A DNA stretch of 64,000 nt. Origin: Lumbricus rubellus (taxonomy: Eukaryota > Annelida > Clitellata > Crassiclitellata > Lumbricidae). The notes below the pieces were generated by a model that did no database searches, was not told the DNA's origin, and saw only the letters and a list, made by a program, of their open reading frames with translations. The translations under genes were made by a program, and so were the position numbers. Of the stretch, positions 21,400 through 32,038 are shown one piece after another; position 1 is the stretch's first letter; each line of letters begins with the position of its first letter. The DNA lies in assembly GCA_945859605.1 (NCBI GenBank), contig OX243822.1, positions 11,637,127 to 11,701,126 of the forward strand. Direction: 5' to 3'.

Positions 21400-23787
21400 A
21401 TGGTCTTCATTACCATGCTCACCAGAAACATTATTCTCCAAAATAATCTGCTTTTATTGCGTAGTTGCGCAGTCCGTTACAGTCACTGGATCAACCGTTG
21501 ACTCAGTGACCGACTTTGACACCAGGCAGAATACCGGTACAGGTACAACCCATGAGCGTTCAACACTCCCGTGCACAGGAGGGTGTGTATCTTTTGGCCA
21601 TGCCATTACTACAAGTACTAACTAAAGCTATGCAACCAACCGTCAACTCAATTTATCGCCTATTAATCAGACCAGCTTTAATGTCGTCGGCCGCCTTACG
21701 TTCGTCAATAGGCCTACTCAATCGCCTGCAACGCAGACGTTGGAACCGCTTGCTAAATTTGACGAGACAACAACAGAACAGTCTACAACAACTATTCCGA
21801 CCGTTTTTACACATACAGAAATCAAAGTTTCTCAAAATGATGCAACGGTTAACGCTGGCAATGATAGCGACATCACACGTGCAAATAATTTGTCCAACGA
21901 TATCTACGAGAGCAGCACAAAGGACAGAAACCTGAAAGGGAACAATTCCTGGGAATTTGACCCACAGTCGAATGCATCATACAATGCAACAGTTGGAACA
22001 CATGGAAATGCCACGACTTCGATTGCGAATGAACACTTCTGGCAAGACAGAGTTACAGCGACGCTGTACTCACATGTCCCTCCATTCCTCATCATCATCG
22101 GAACTCTTGGAAACGCTGTCGCTGTCGTCACTTTCCAACATCGTAATTTCCGCCACTCGTCCACTGGATTCCTCCTGACCGCTTTATCCTTGGTTGACAT
22201 TGCAGTTCTCAATGCGTATCTGATGAGTTTGTGGCTGGCATCGGCGTTTGGGATCATTATTCGAGATTCCACTAGATTCAGCTGTAAAGTAATTTCTGCT
22301 TCAGCCTACTACCTAACCCAAATCTTCACACGAACCTTGGTCTTGCTGACAGTTGAGCGTACAATTGCTCTCTGGTTCCCTCTCCGCTGTAAAAAACTGT
22401 GCAGCAAACGTCGTATCGTAATCATATGGATCACAATCACCATGATTCTTCTTCCCCCGCAAACCTTCCTATTTCTGGCTTTCGATCTTGTACCAACTAT
22501 AGTCGGCACCGATGTCTATAACACAACCAAGGTCGTGTACTCTTGCAGGAGTGTCAGTAATTACTGGACTCATTTGTACTATGGCATGTGGGTTGTATAT
22601 TGCGTTGTGGTCGAAAATGCGAGTCCATTTCTAGCCATCCTGATCGGGAACGTTCTCACTATCACTCGCATCTTTAGGTCCAACACTGAACGCAAAGCAA
22701 AAATGGGAGTGGCAGCCTCCGCCTCGAAACCAATGGCATCCACCACAATTATGCTGTTCGGAATTAGCGCCATGTTCCTCATACTTAACCTACCAATCGA
22801 CGTCCTGGCCATCTTCTATGCCACAACAGACATGACTTCACTGTCCAAGGAGAATAATTGGTAGCACGACATTTAATCCCGCGTCAGTTAATCCCGCGAC
22901 AGTTAATCCCGGCGATATTTAATCCCGGCGACACTTAATCCCGCGACATTTGATACCGCGACACTTAATACCTGTACACACGTTTGTACGAATATTTGTA
23001 CGACTATTGTTGCCCACATAGCCAATTATTAGATAAATAGGATTTGCGAAATTCAGTCTACGATAGGGCAGTGACATGGAGGCGAATTTCAACCACAGTA
23101 GCAAAGGTAAACAAAGTAACAAACTGTGAGAGGCCTATGGAAATATAACGAATACATTAAACATCGCGACAATGCCAACGGAGCTCTCTTTTTATCAAAA
23201 GCAGTGAATATTGCTGTAAATATTGCTTGTATCGAATTTTACTGGATTTATAATATCCAACTGCAAGGGCTTAACTCTTTTGAACAATAGTGAATAGGCT
23301 ACTGCTGTGAATATTGCTTTTATGGATCTTAACTTTTTAAAAGGTTATTTTACTTTCCCGGTATTAAGTGTCGCGGGATTAAATGTCGCTGGAATTAACT
23401 GTCGCGGGATTAATTGGTCGCGGGATTAAGTGTCGCCGGGATTAAATGTCGCCGGGATTAACTGTCGCGGGATTAATTGGTCGCGGGATTAAGTGTCGCG
23501 GGATTAACTGTCCGGTACTAACTGTCGCGGTATTAAGTGTCGCGGGATTAAGTGTCATGGAACCGAATAATTCAATCTTAGAACTGTTTCGTTGTGTTGG
23601 CACACTGTTTTACAATACTAACAATGCCTTTGAATTCATCGTGTACTTTGTCAGCGGTCGGAAATTCAGAGAGGCCTTCCTAGAAACATTCCTACCATGT
23701 TGTCGAAAGACCACGAACCAAAACGCACAGAGCAGATACGAGAGGCACAGCACAGTCGCTGGAGCGACATCATCGGCAATGCTTTAA
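21400..23787 (+). pseudogene. orphan class A GPCR pseudogene (GPCR-3)
   Basis: Homologous to GPCR-2 end to end. The conserved ATG at 21400 is followed by a net 4-nt gain near 21440, shifting the leader out of frame with the rest. In the main frame there is a TAA at 21623-21625. From 21740 the frame is open through the ectodomain, TM1 (PPFLIIIGTLGN), ERT box, ECL2 (YSCRSVSNYW) and TM6 until TGG-TAG at 22858-22863, created by a 705-bp transposon. TM7 (NTNNAFEFIVYF) and the C-tail resume at 23565 and end at 23787. The parts either side of the transposon share one frame. A TAGGCCTA at 21709-21716 adds Arg-Pro relative to GPCR-2. Three lesions make a functional product unlikely. Confidence 0.88.
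22860..23564. mobile_element. TIR transposon with subterminal TTAATCCCGCGACA repeats
   Basis: It starts GGTAGCACGACA and ends TGTCATGGAACC, which are imperfect inverted repeats. The 8-bp target duplication gaataatt (22852-22859, 23565-23572) is exact. Both ends carry arrays of ~14-16-bp units (TTAATCCCGCGACA in the left end, reverse complement in the right), six to seven on the left and about twelve on the right. The central ~370 bp is unique and non-coding. The superfamily is unclear; the TSD length fits hAT, P or Merlin groups. Confidence 0.85.
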
Positions 23788-23789
23788 AG

Positions 23790-24935
23790 CACAACGTATT
23801 GTTGGACAGTGTTTTCATCGCTTTACCTGTTGTCCGACTACTGATGTAGGCCCTATAATCTTGCAGCCACCCTATATTGATCCACAGAATAAAAAGGCCT
23901 AACAAACAGTACGCTGACTCAAATTGCTGCGTGTTGACTAGTTTTGCTGGTCAGCGCCATTTTGAACGAGAGCCCTCACACGGAACTTGTGACGTAAGAA
24001 GATGCAGTAAAACGGAGTCCATACAATGTTGCTAGGCTACATGCATGCATGGTGACATGGCAAGCATGTTGAAACCGATTCAGTAAACGGCTCACGTTTA
24101 AAATGGTGGACTGCTCTAAAATCAGTCACACATTTTTACTGCAGTAGAGACCAGAAGTCGACGTACTGTTTACTATTTATAGTGTGGCTGAACTTTGACC
24201 TGCTGGCTGACGCGTCTGACGTCATTTGTAACGGACAGTGCTCCAAGATACCCTTGCTAACAAATATTGCGCTTTTCTTCCGGACATCTTGTCGGACTCT
24301 CCCCTATATCTTCGTTTATTATAAACCTGAGTGACAAACGGCGATCTGTGACAATAGAGATTATTAGTAGACATAAAACGAGAGATAGATAGAAGTTTTC
24401 GTTTATAGGCCTAATAGGTAGGCCTATGATACTCCCCTACATAAAAATATACATAGCGTGACACCGGCACAGTGTGAGAATTGTGGTAAAATAGCTGTGG
24501 AGTTGGACTATGATCCACCTATTAAGTATTGAGCCAGCTGTATATATATATATAGTTTAATTATTCAGATTTTTTCATATATAGCGAAACTGCTGAAAAA
24601 CGCGTTGCTGCTATCAAGCCTACTGATAATCGAGGCACTTGCAAGTGTACTCAAACAGCATTAGGCAGATTCTAATTCTACAAAGTACCTAACTGAGTAA
24701 TTTAAAAAATCTGTTTGCACGCAATTAGCAATTAGCGATGATTAAAATCAGTTTTATTATATATTACGGTGGCACAGCGAAACATTAATACCTGCATGCA
24801 TATATAGAAGAAATTTAATCGGCTAGGAAGTAGGACCTATATTGATTGAATCTCAAATAGGCCTATTACCCTTTAACACACATGAGATGTTATCTGCAGG
24901 TCTATTATAGGCAACTGGTATGCATGTCTAGACCC
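23790..24935. other. no recognisable gene; partial MITE near 24470
   Basis: No coding signature. At 24470-24525 CAGTGTGAGAATTGTGG is an end of the MITE family seen at 33953, without its partner end. TAGGCCTA copies lie near 24407, 24420 and 24856. A short TA tract is at about 24541-24552. Confidence 0.55.
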
Positions 24936-24938
24936 TGT

Positions 24939-25339
24939 CATGGGCGGAGACCTATGGGGTACAGGGGGAACGGTTCTCCCACCCCCAATAAAAGTGTTGG
25001 GGGACGGCCCGTGCATTGGTCCCCCACATCGTTGAGCGTCAAGAGAAAAAAAAGTAATCGAAATTTTTTTTGGCGGTGAAAATAGACATTTTTCTAGACT
25101 TTTTGGTCAGAAGACTTTAAAAAAGGTCATCAACTTTCAACTTGGCGCTGAAAATATACATCATTTATACATTTCTCAACTTTTGGGGCCGGATGACTAA
25201 AAAAAGTCATCAACTTTTTGGGGCGGCGAAAGTAGAAAATGTTTCATTGAGAAAGTTTCCGTCAAAAAATCATCTCGCGTCTTTCCTTCGGCCACTCATT
25301 CGTCCCCCCCCCAAATCTCCGACCAGATCTCCGCCCATG
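24939..25339. mobile_element. hAT MITE
   Basis: CATGGGCGGAGA and TCTCCGCCCATG are perfect inverted ends. The TSD gaccctgt (24931-24938, 25340-25347) is exact. The interior holds repeated segments with TTTTTTGGCGG and AAAAAGGTCATCAACTTT. Non-coding. Confidence 0.92.
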
Positions 25340-25924
25340 GACCCTGTATAGGTGTTCACAGGCTATTAGGCATAGCCTATAGCTTTTTTGGTAGAGATAA
25401 GCCTACTTGGTAGGCTATAAGCCTAGTAATTTACCAAGCAAGAATTAATTAATTGACCTGTGACTTCACCCAACATTAGGCTACAGGCGATAAAGAGTTA
25501 GAATGGCTTCAGAGGTAGCCTATAACTGTTATTCGAGACTTGGAGAGTGCTGGAATGGAAAAATTGTGATTAGTTGAATTAAAATCTTAACGATCACTGG
25601 ATATGTAGTCAGGTCAGGTGAGATCAGTCTGTTTAAATACAGTGAAGAAGTCAATGCCAGAGGCTTTGGACGTCTTGTCGAGACGGTTGGTGCGGGCTGC
25701 TTCTGCTGAAGTCGCGTAAAGAGGTTAGGCTTACTGTTAGGAACGATTGGCCATTCGTGTAAGGTGCATGGCTTCATCGATTCGATAGGTCCGAGAGACT
25801 GCATACCTCTAGAAATACACATCACACATAGACATTTCCTTCAAGCGCAGAGAACATTCCATCTTTATCTTCATCGGGTAATCTACCATTTTATCGAAAT
25901 AAACTAGGGCGTAGTAGCCATTGC

Positions 25925-26238
25925 CGTGGGTGCCCGCAGACAATTTTGCAGTAGGGCACAAAACAAAATGGTCACGGTCATAATTATATCTTTAGCAAGA
26001 GCTTGAATAGCCTATGTAAAACAGAAAATTAAGAACACGGATATTTTTCAACGAGATTTCTGTGTGCCAATTTCTCGGTTTCACATTTTAGTATCCTATA
26101 ATGAGTAAAATAAGGGTTTTAGTGCGAGGAAATTAGTTAAAAACCAAAAAGTAGGCCTAGTAGTTTACAAAAAATAGAATATCAATTTTCCAGGAGGGGT
26201 AAGTGCCCCCCTCTTGCCCCTGTGTGCGGGCGCCCATG
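25925..26238. mobile_element. hAT MITE
   Basis: Ends CGTGGGTGCCCGCA and TGCGGGCGCCCATG are inverted repeats with two mismatches. The TSD gccattgc (25917-25924, 26239-26246) is perfect. A relative of its right end is seen near 38080. Confidence 0.9.
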
Positions 26239-26246
26239 GCCATTGC

Positions 26247-27030
26247 ATAGGATTTAGCGCTGCTGGCTACAAGTTGGATTGACGCAAAGAATTCTTGTTA
26301 AATAGTGGTTGGATTGATGAAAATAATTTATGAAAACATTATTGCTGAAATTGGAGCTCGATTGATGAAAAATTACTGTTACCGGTATGTAAATAGAAGT
26401 TGGATTAATAAAAAAACCGACTTGATTACCAGAATCATTACGGTACCTAAAATTATTACTAATTCCTAATTCATTCATTACGGGCATTTATTTTGCACCC
26501 AGTGTGGTGTTTGACCCACTATTCAGGACGCACCCGACTTTGTCTGCAACTTATTTGGGAGCAGACCTCCATAACCTGTTACCTATAGTGCTCTCATGTG
26601 GCCCTGGCTACTAGCGGGACCTTCGGCCCCTTTGGGTCTCCTGCGTAAACTGATACAACTTGTAAATCACGGTGTAATTACGACCTGTATAATGTTGGTA
26701 TACCCAACAAAATGTTATGTTATGTCGTGTCTTGTTACACACAAGCGCGCGCACGCTCGCCGCATATATGCCTATAGCCTACACCTGGCACAACTGTTCT
26801 GTCGTCAAGTTACATGTATAATGGCCACTGATGGAAAAGTTAGCAGAGTTACATGAGTGCAAGAAATGTCTCCATCACAGAAGCATGAAACCTTTGTCTT
26901 ACAGCGCAGTTCGTCACGACATCTAACCATGGTACTGACCGTATTAACCAGACGTTGGTCCGTTCCAGTGGTCGATTTTCAGAATCTAGATAAACTTTCC
27001 TTTGGGACTTGGCCAGTGCATAGTGCATTA
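26247..27030. other. no recognisable gene
   Basis: Unique AT-rich sequence. Short open frames show no family features. Confidence 0.45.
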
Positions 27031-27034
27031 TAGA

Positions 27035-27185
27035 GTCGGTTGTCATGAAATGCTCTAAGCCAGACTAATTGCTGTGGGCCACACGAGGGTAAATCTGGTG
27101 TAAGATGGCCGTTTGCGTGCTTCAAAATGTCTGCCGATCAGTGAAGTCTCTAAAAAAACTATAATCACTGTATTGATAAACCGCA
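27035..27185 (+). repeat. dispersed unknown repeat, copy B
   Basis: Contains GGTTGTCATGAAATGCTC, CCAGACTAATTG and CAGTGAAGTCTCTAAA in the order seen in copies A and C. It keeps an uninterrupted AACTATAAT where copy C has a double micro-insertion. Confidence 0.6.
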
Positions 27186-27389
27186 AGTGCGGATATTATG
27201 ATACTACTTCTATCACAGATCGCAGTAGGCCCTACACGTCATGACCCCTACCGGATGACTCGACGTGCCATCTAGATTCTAGAAGCTACACCGACATAGA
27301 TAGCCTACCGTTCTCATTCGTAAGGGTGTCGTGACAAATTGCTTTCTAGTGCTTTCTCAAACTGTCCCAATGGCCGGTGCACTGCTGTG

Positions 27390-27520
27390 ACAATCCGTTG
27401 TTATGAAATATTCGAAGCTAGTCTAATTGAAGACTGTCACGCGACGGTGAGAAGGTTGCGTTTCAGCGAAGTCTCTATAAAGGCGAAACTAGCCTAGGCC
27501 TATAATAATGCATCAGTAGC
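27390..27520 (+). repeat. dispersed unknown repeat, copy C
   Basis: Contains CGTTGTTATGAAATATTC, TAGTCTAATTG and CAGCGAAGTCTCTATAAAGG. At 27490-27502 it reads TA-GCC-TA-GGCC-TA where copy B has only TA. Confidence 0.65.
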
Positions 27521-27777
27521 AAAGCGACCGATGCGCAGGTATTGCTGCGACGATAGCCTTGTTGAAAGAAACAACAGTACTGTAATTGAAGGGGGCAAGA
27601 TTAAGTTACGGAGATTAACAGTTACTGTGTGTGTAGGCCTATTTGCAGTTTAACGTCGCTGTGTGGTAGCAAAGACCATTTTGCGATGCCCTCCTCCTTA
27701 AATTTATCCAGGCTTGGAACTGGCACTGGCAGAGAGAAACCAGTGACGGAGTTTTTGCTTTTAAATCTTTGTATATA

Positions 27778-28797
27778 CACCGTGAGTCAAAAAAAAGTAA
27801 GCCAAATTGTTTTTCATATATCTCTATTGCCTGAAAACATATCACGCTAACATTTTCCAAATATTTAGAGAATTGGACCAAGAATATTATTCCAAAATTT
27901 CATGAGATAAAGTTGAACGGATAAAAAGATATGAATCTTTAAACTTCATATGCCGAAATTGCCGTTTACAAGCAATTTTCTGTCAGATTCAGTAAAATTA
28001 AGTCAAACTTTTTCTCATATCTCTAATGCCTGATGATCAATCATTCTAAAAATTTCCAGATATGTAGATAATTGAACTAGCAATATGACCCCAACAGTAT
28101 GATTTGATTATTTAATTAAATAAGATGCTCAAAATGTCATCCTTCAGCTTGCACGCAAGCCTTGAGGCGCAGGCGCCATTAGGCAACAGCATCGTCGATT
28201 ATCCTCTGGTCCTGGCCATCCCACACTTCCAACAAGCGTTGCTTCAGATCGTTTATATCATGGATTGTTGTCTGGTAGACTCGGTCTTTCATTATGCACG
28301 CTCCACACTTTATATTCCGTAAAATTTTACTCCAGGATCACTGAAGACCAAAATTGGGAATTATCAGGCATCAAAACTGCAGCGAACACCATAACAGATT
28401 TGCTGAAAACTGAAATTTCGGAGATGAAGTTCAAATATTCATATCTTTCTATCCGTTCAAATTTATTACATGATATTTTGGAATCCTATTCTAGGTTCAA
28501 TTATCTAAATATCTGGAAAGTTTTAGTATGATTAATTAGCTGGCATTGGAGATATAATAAAAACAGTTTAGCTTACTTTTTAATTGAATCCGACAGAAAA
28601 TTGCTTGTAAACGGCAATTTCGGCATATGAAGTTTAAAGATTCATATCTTTTTATCCGTTCAACTTTATCCCATGAAATTTTGGAATCATATTCTTGGTC
28701 CAATTCTCTAAATATTAGGAAAATTTTAGCGTGATATGTTATCAGACATTAGAGATATATGAAAAACAATTTGGCTTACTTTTTTTGACTCACGGTG
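27778..28797. mobile_element. mariner-like element, mostly foldback, transposase remnant
   Basis: Ends CACCGTGAGTCAAAAAA and TTTTTTGACTCACGGTG are inverted and lie between TA dinucleotides (27776-27777, 28798-28799). Arms of ~200 bp or more are complementary. The right arm also contains a second degenerate copy of its own module near 28420-28510. The middle, on the minus strand, encodes the last part of a mariner transposase (HDINDLKQRLLEVW, then AEGGHFEHL). The catalytic domain is gone, so it is non-autonomous. Confidence 0.85.
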
Positions 28798-28944
28798 TAT
28801 AAGCTTACACCATTAAGCCGAAGTAGGCTAGTAAGTTTTCACACGTATTCTTGTGTTAACCGCCTCAGTTAAAAAGCGTTGTTAAAACTAGACTTTAACT
28901 AACATTGAGAAGAGTGTTGGAATTGAGGGAAATGACGATCATTC

Positions 28945-29155
28945 ATTCGAAATAGAGCCTTTCTAGCATGCAGTAACTGTTCTATACACAAAATGTGCAG
29001 TTCTAGGTGAATTTGTGCAGCTGAAAAAGCAATTTTGAACAGTCAAAAAATATCTAAAATTGCTCATTGTCATCCGAAATAGAATATTATTTACCATGGA
29101 AGACGTATGGGAAAGAAGGAGTTGTGCAGTTCTAGAAATTAATTAAATGAAGCCC
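28945..29155 (-). mobile_element. MITE, degenerate relative of 35725-35925
   Basis: It shares ACACAAAATGTGCAGTTCTA and ATTTACCATGGAAGA with that element in opposite orientation, and ends in AGCCCTG. Ends are eroded and the TSD is not visible. Confidence 0.55.
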
Positions 29156-29287
29156 TGGTTCGTTTCCCATCTCTGACAAATGTTTGGCGGCGTAGGAAAT
29201 GATGATTATCATGATGAGGATGATGAAGACGACGACGATGATGCATGATGATAATTGTCGACGACGACGTATGTAGCCTACGTGCAC

Positions 29288-29478
29288 TTGTCATAGCGCC
29301 CCTTCAAGCTCGCTACTCTCACGACGGCAGCGCGGACGCTGCATCGGAGTTCCACGCCGAAGCGCTGAGCAATTGCAAATGAAGGACTTCCTCAAGGTCC
29401 CTAAGCGGCGACTTGAGGTGGATTCGAACCTGCAACCCTCCGGCTGCAAAGCAACAAACACTCTACCACCGCGTCCCA
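29288..29478 (-). mobile_element. SINE-1 copy
   Basis: Minus strand shows the GGGACGCGGTGG head, GGTTCGAATCC box B, GAGGAAGTCCTTCATTTG body and GAGCGAGCTTGAAGGGGCGC tail. It lies ~250 bp before GPCR-4. Confidence 0.78.
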
Positions 29479-29624
29479 CGATGATTAGTATAAATAGCGG
29501 AGAAAGAGAGGAGGAGGAAAACGTAGTTTATTGGGCTATGTTTTGGAAAATAATTCCTTTTACTGTGTGGTTCATTTTTATTGGCAGAAGAACTTGGACA
29601 AATTGACATCTTCAATATTGTAAC

Positions 29625-29725
29625 GTTTCGGGAAGTTGAAGTGACTCGATCTCCTCTGAAACAAAAGGCAGTTTGTAGCAGGACTTAATATCCTACTCCA
29701 TAGCCTATCCGTGAATTTTTTAGCA
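29625..29725 (+). promoter_or_regulatory. conserved leader upstream of GPCR-4
   Basis: Contains TTAATATCCTACTCCATA followed by GCCTA and TCCGTG. The other leaders read CTCCATATCCGTG without the GCCTA. Otherwise it aligns with the leaders of GPCR-2 and GPCR-3. Confidence 0.5.
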
Positions 29726-31385
29726 ATGATCTGCAAGGCTTCTGTCGGCTGGAACCTTCTTCTCCCAATCTTCGCTTACTGCGTAGTTGCGCAGACTGTA
29801 ATGGTCAATGCTTCATACTTAGACTCCACGTCGAAAACGAACAACGTTGACACTACCCAAAGGAAAACTCAAGATCGCTCCACAAAGATCTGCGATACAG
29901 GCACAGTCGGATGCGTGTCCATGGACAAAGTCACTACCACTAGCAACGATGCAATCAACCGCCAACTCAATCTGACGCAGGTTATTCAGACCAGTTTCAA
30001 TTTCGTCGGTGAGGAAACGGTTGTCCATTCTCATTCGTCTGAAGCGGAGATTTTGGGTCCGTTTGTTGAAGCTGACGTCACAACGGCTGCAGACAGAATA
30101 GCGACAGTTTTAACACATACAGCAATTGACGATTCTAAAAATGATACATCGATTTTCTCTCGCAATTACAGCGACATCTCTGGACAAAATGACTTGTCCG
30201 ATGATGCTTGTGAAAATAGCACGGACGTCAGCCGACCACAGAGGAACGGTTCCTCGGAACTTGTCTCTCAGTCGAATGTGACATATGTAGACATGGATGG
30301 AACACGTGACAATGCAACAACTGAAATTGCGCTAGAAGATTTCTGGCAAGAAAAACTTTCGATGACTCTGATGACGTGGATAATTATTATCACCATTCCT
30401 GTTCGTCATCGGAACTGTTGGGAACACCGCGTCAGTCATCACTCTCCGACATCGTTATTTCCGTTACTCGTCCACTGGATTCATCCTGACCGCTTTATCC
30501 GTGGTGGACATTGCACTTCTCAATACGTACCTTGGTGGCTGGTGGCTGACAGCGGTGTTTGGAATCCGAATTCAAGACGGCTCGAGATCCATCTGTAAAG
30601 CAGATTTTGTTTTATTCAACTACCTACACCAACTCTCGTCATGGACCTTGATCCTGTTGACAATTGAGCGAACAATTGCTATGTGGTTTCCTCTCCGCTG
30701 TAAAGAACTGTGCAGCAAACGTCGCATCGTATTTGGTTGGATCATAATCGCCATAACTTTACTTCTCCCGCAAACCTTCACAATTCTAGCTTACGACCTT
30801 GTGCCAACTGCGGTCAGTTTGGATGAAAATAATATGACAAAGGTTGCGTACACTTGTGGCAGAACCAACGAGTACTGGAGCCACCTGCTCTCCAGTGTGT
30901 GGTTTATATATTCCGCTGCGATCGGAGATTTCTTTCCATTTCTGGTTATCCTGATCGGCAACATTCTTACCATCACCCGTATCCTCAAGTCCAATTGGGA
31001 ACGCAAAACACAGATGGGGGCAGCAGCCTCCGCCTTGAAACCAATGGCATCCACCACAGCCATGCTGTTCGGAATCAGCGCCATGTTTCTCTTACTTAAT
31101 CTCCCACTCGACATCGTATCCCTGTACTATATTAACACAGAGAAGAATTCGCTCTCGAAAGAGGCAAGGGCCGTCTACGACCTGGTTAATATCGTTGGTG
31201 TAATTTCATATAACACGAACAATGCCTTCGAATTCATCGTGTACTTTGCCACCGGTCGGAAGTTTAGACAGGCGTTTCTCGAAATGTTCCTACCATGTCG
31301 TCGAAAGAAAACCAACCGAAATATAGCACAGAGAAGAAATGGGAGGCGCAGCACAAACACAGGAACAGCGTCTTCGGAAATGTAG
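29726..31385 (+). pseudogene. orphan class A GPCR with one frameshift (GPCR-4)
   Basis: It starts at the conserved ATG (29726), with leader to CVVAQT and an ectodomain with cysteines CDTGTVGC (a wider pair than in the other copies) and many N-x-S/T sites. At about 30385-30400, just before TM1, the frame shifts by one nucleotide net. The downstream frame then carries FLFVIGTVGN, the ERT box, VAYTCGRTNEYW, SNWERKTQMGAA, NTNNAFEFIVYF and GRKFRQAF to the stop at 31383-31385. Everything else is intact, so this may be a very young pseudogene or an assembly indel. The stop is TAG inside a TAGGCCTA motif. Confidence 0.8.
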
Positions 31386-31405
31386 GCCTAATTAAACTCA
31401 TTGTA

Positions 31406-32038
31406 CACTGTGCCCCATAAAAAAACACACCAAAAAACTTTTCAAAAATCTTCTATAAAACTAAGCCAATTGTAATAAAAGTTTGTATACGTTGTTGTTG
31501 TTGTACGGGTGCACGGAATTGTTCTTCGTTGAACCTGGGGCGAAGGTCAACGGCGAATATTACAGGAATATCCTGTTGATGGAGCAGATGTTGCCAGCGA
31601 TCAGAGGGATGTCAAGCGACTTATTCATTCTCCAGCAGGACAGCGCCCCAGCACATTGCGCTAAAGACACCATTGCGTTGCTGCGACGTTAAACACCAAG
31701 CTTCATTGGACCGGAACTCTGGCCAGTAAACTCACCAGACCTCAATCTCGTTGACTACAGAATTTGGGGTCTAATGCAGGAACGCGTCTACCAGACAGCA
31801 ATACGGGACATCAACGAGTTGAAGGAGCGCCTCATCGTTGTGTGGGCACAGTTGAAGCAGAGTGTCATTGACAAAGCTATTGAACAGTGGCTGCCAAAGG
31901 CTGAGAGCCTGCGTTCAAGCGAAGGGACATCACTTCGAACATCTTCTTAAATGAAACATTACTTTTTCTTATTTAACATTAGACTTACATGCGTTTCATG
32001 ACAAAGTATTTTGGTGTGTTTTTTTATGGGGCACAGTG
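31406..32038 (+). mobile_element. mariner-like element, internally deleted, DD37D-type
   Basis: Ends CACTGTGCCCCATAAAAAAA / TTTTTTTATGGGGCACAGTG lie between TA dinucleotides (31404-31405, 32039-32040). The plus-strand frame from 31483 encodes the second half of a transposase: FVEPGAKVNGEYY, LQQDSAPAH (second catalytic Asp), a stop at 31690-31692, then VNSPDLNLVDYRIW (third Asp). With the stop counted as a residue, 37 residues separate the two aspartates. The N-terminal DNA-binding half is missing. Confidence 0.86.

Noticed and set aside
28125..28322. Short plus-strand frame inside the mariner element
   Set aside because: The coding remnant is on the opposite strand (transposase C-terminus).
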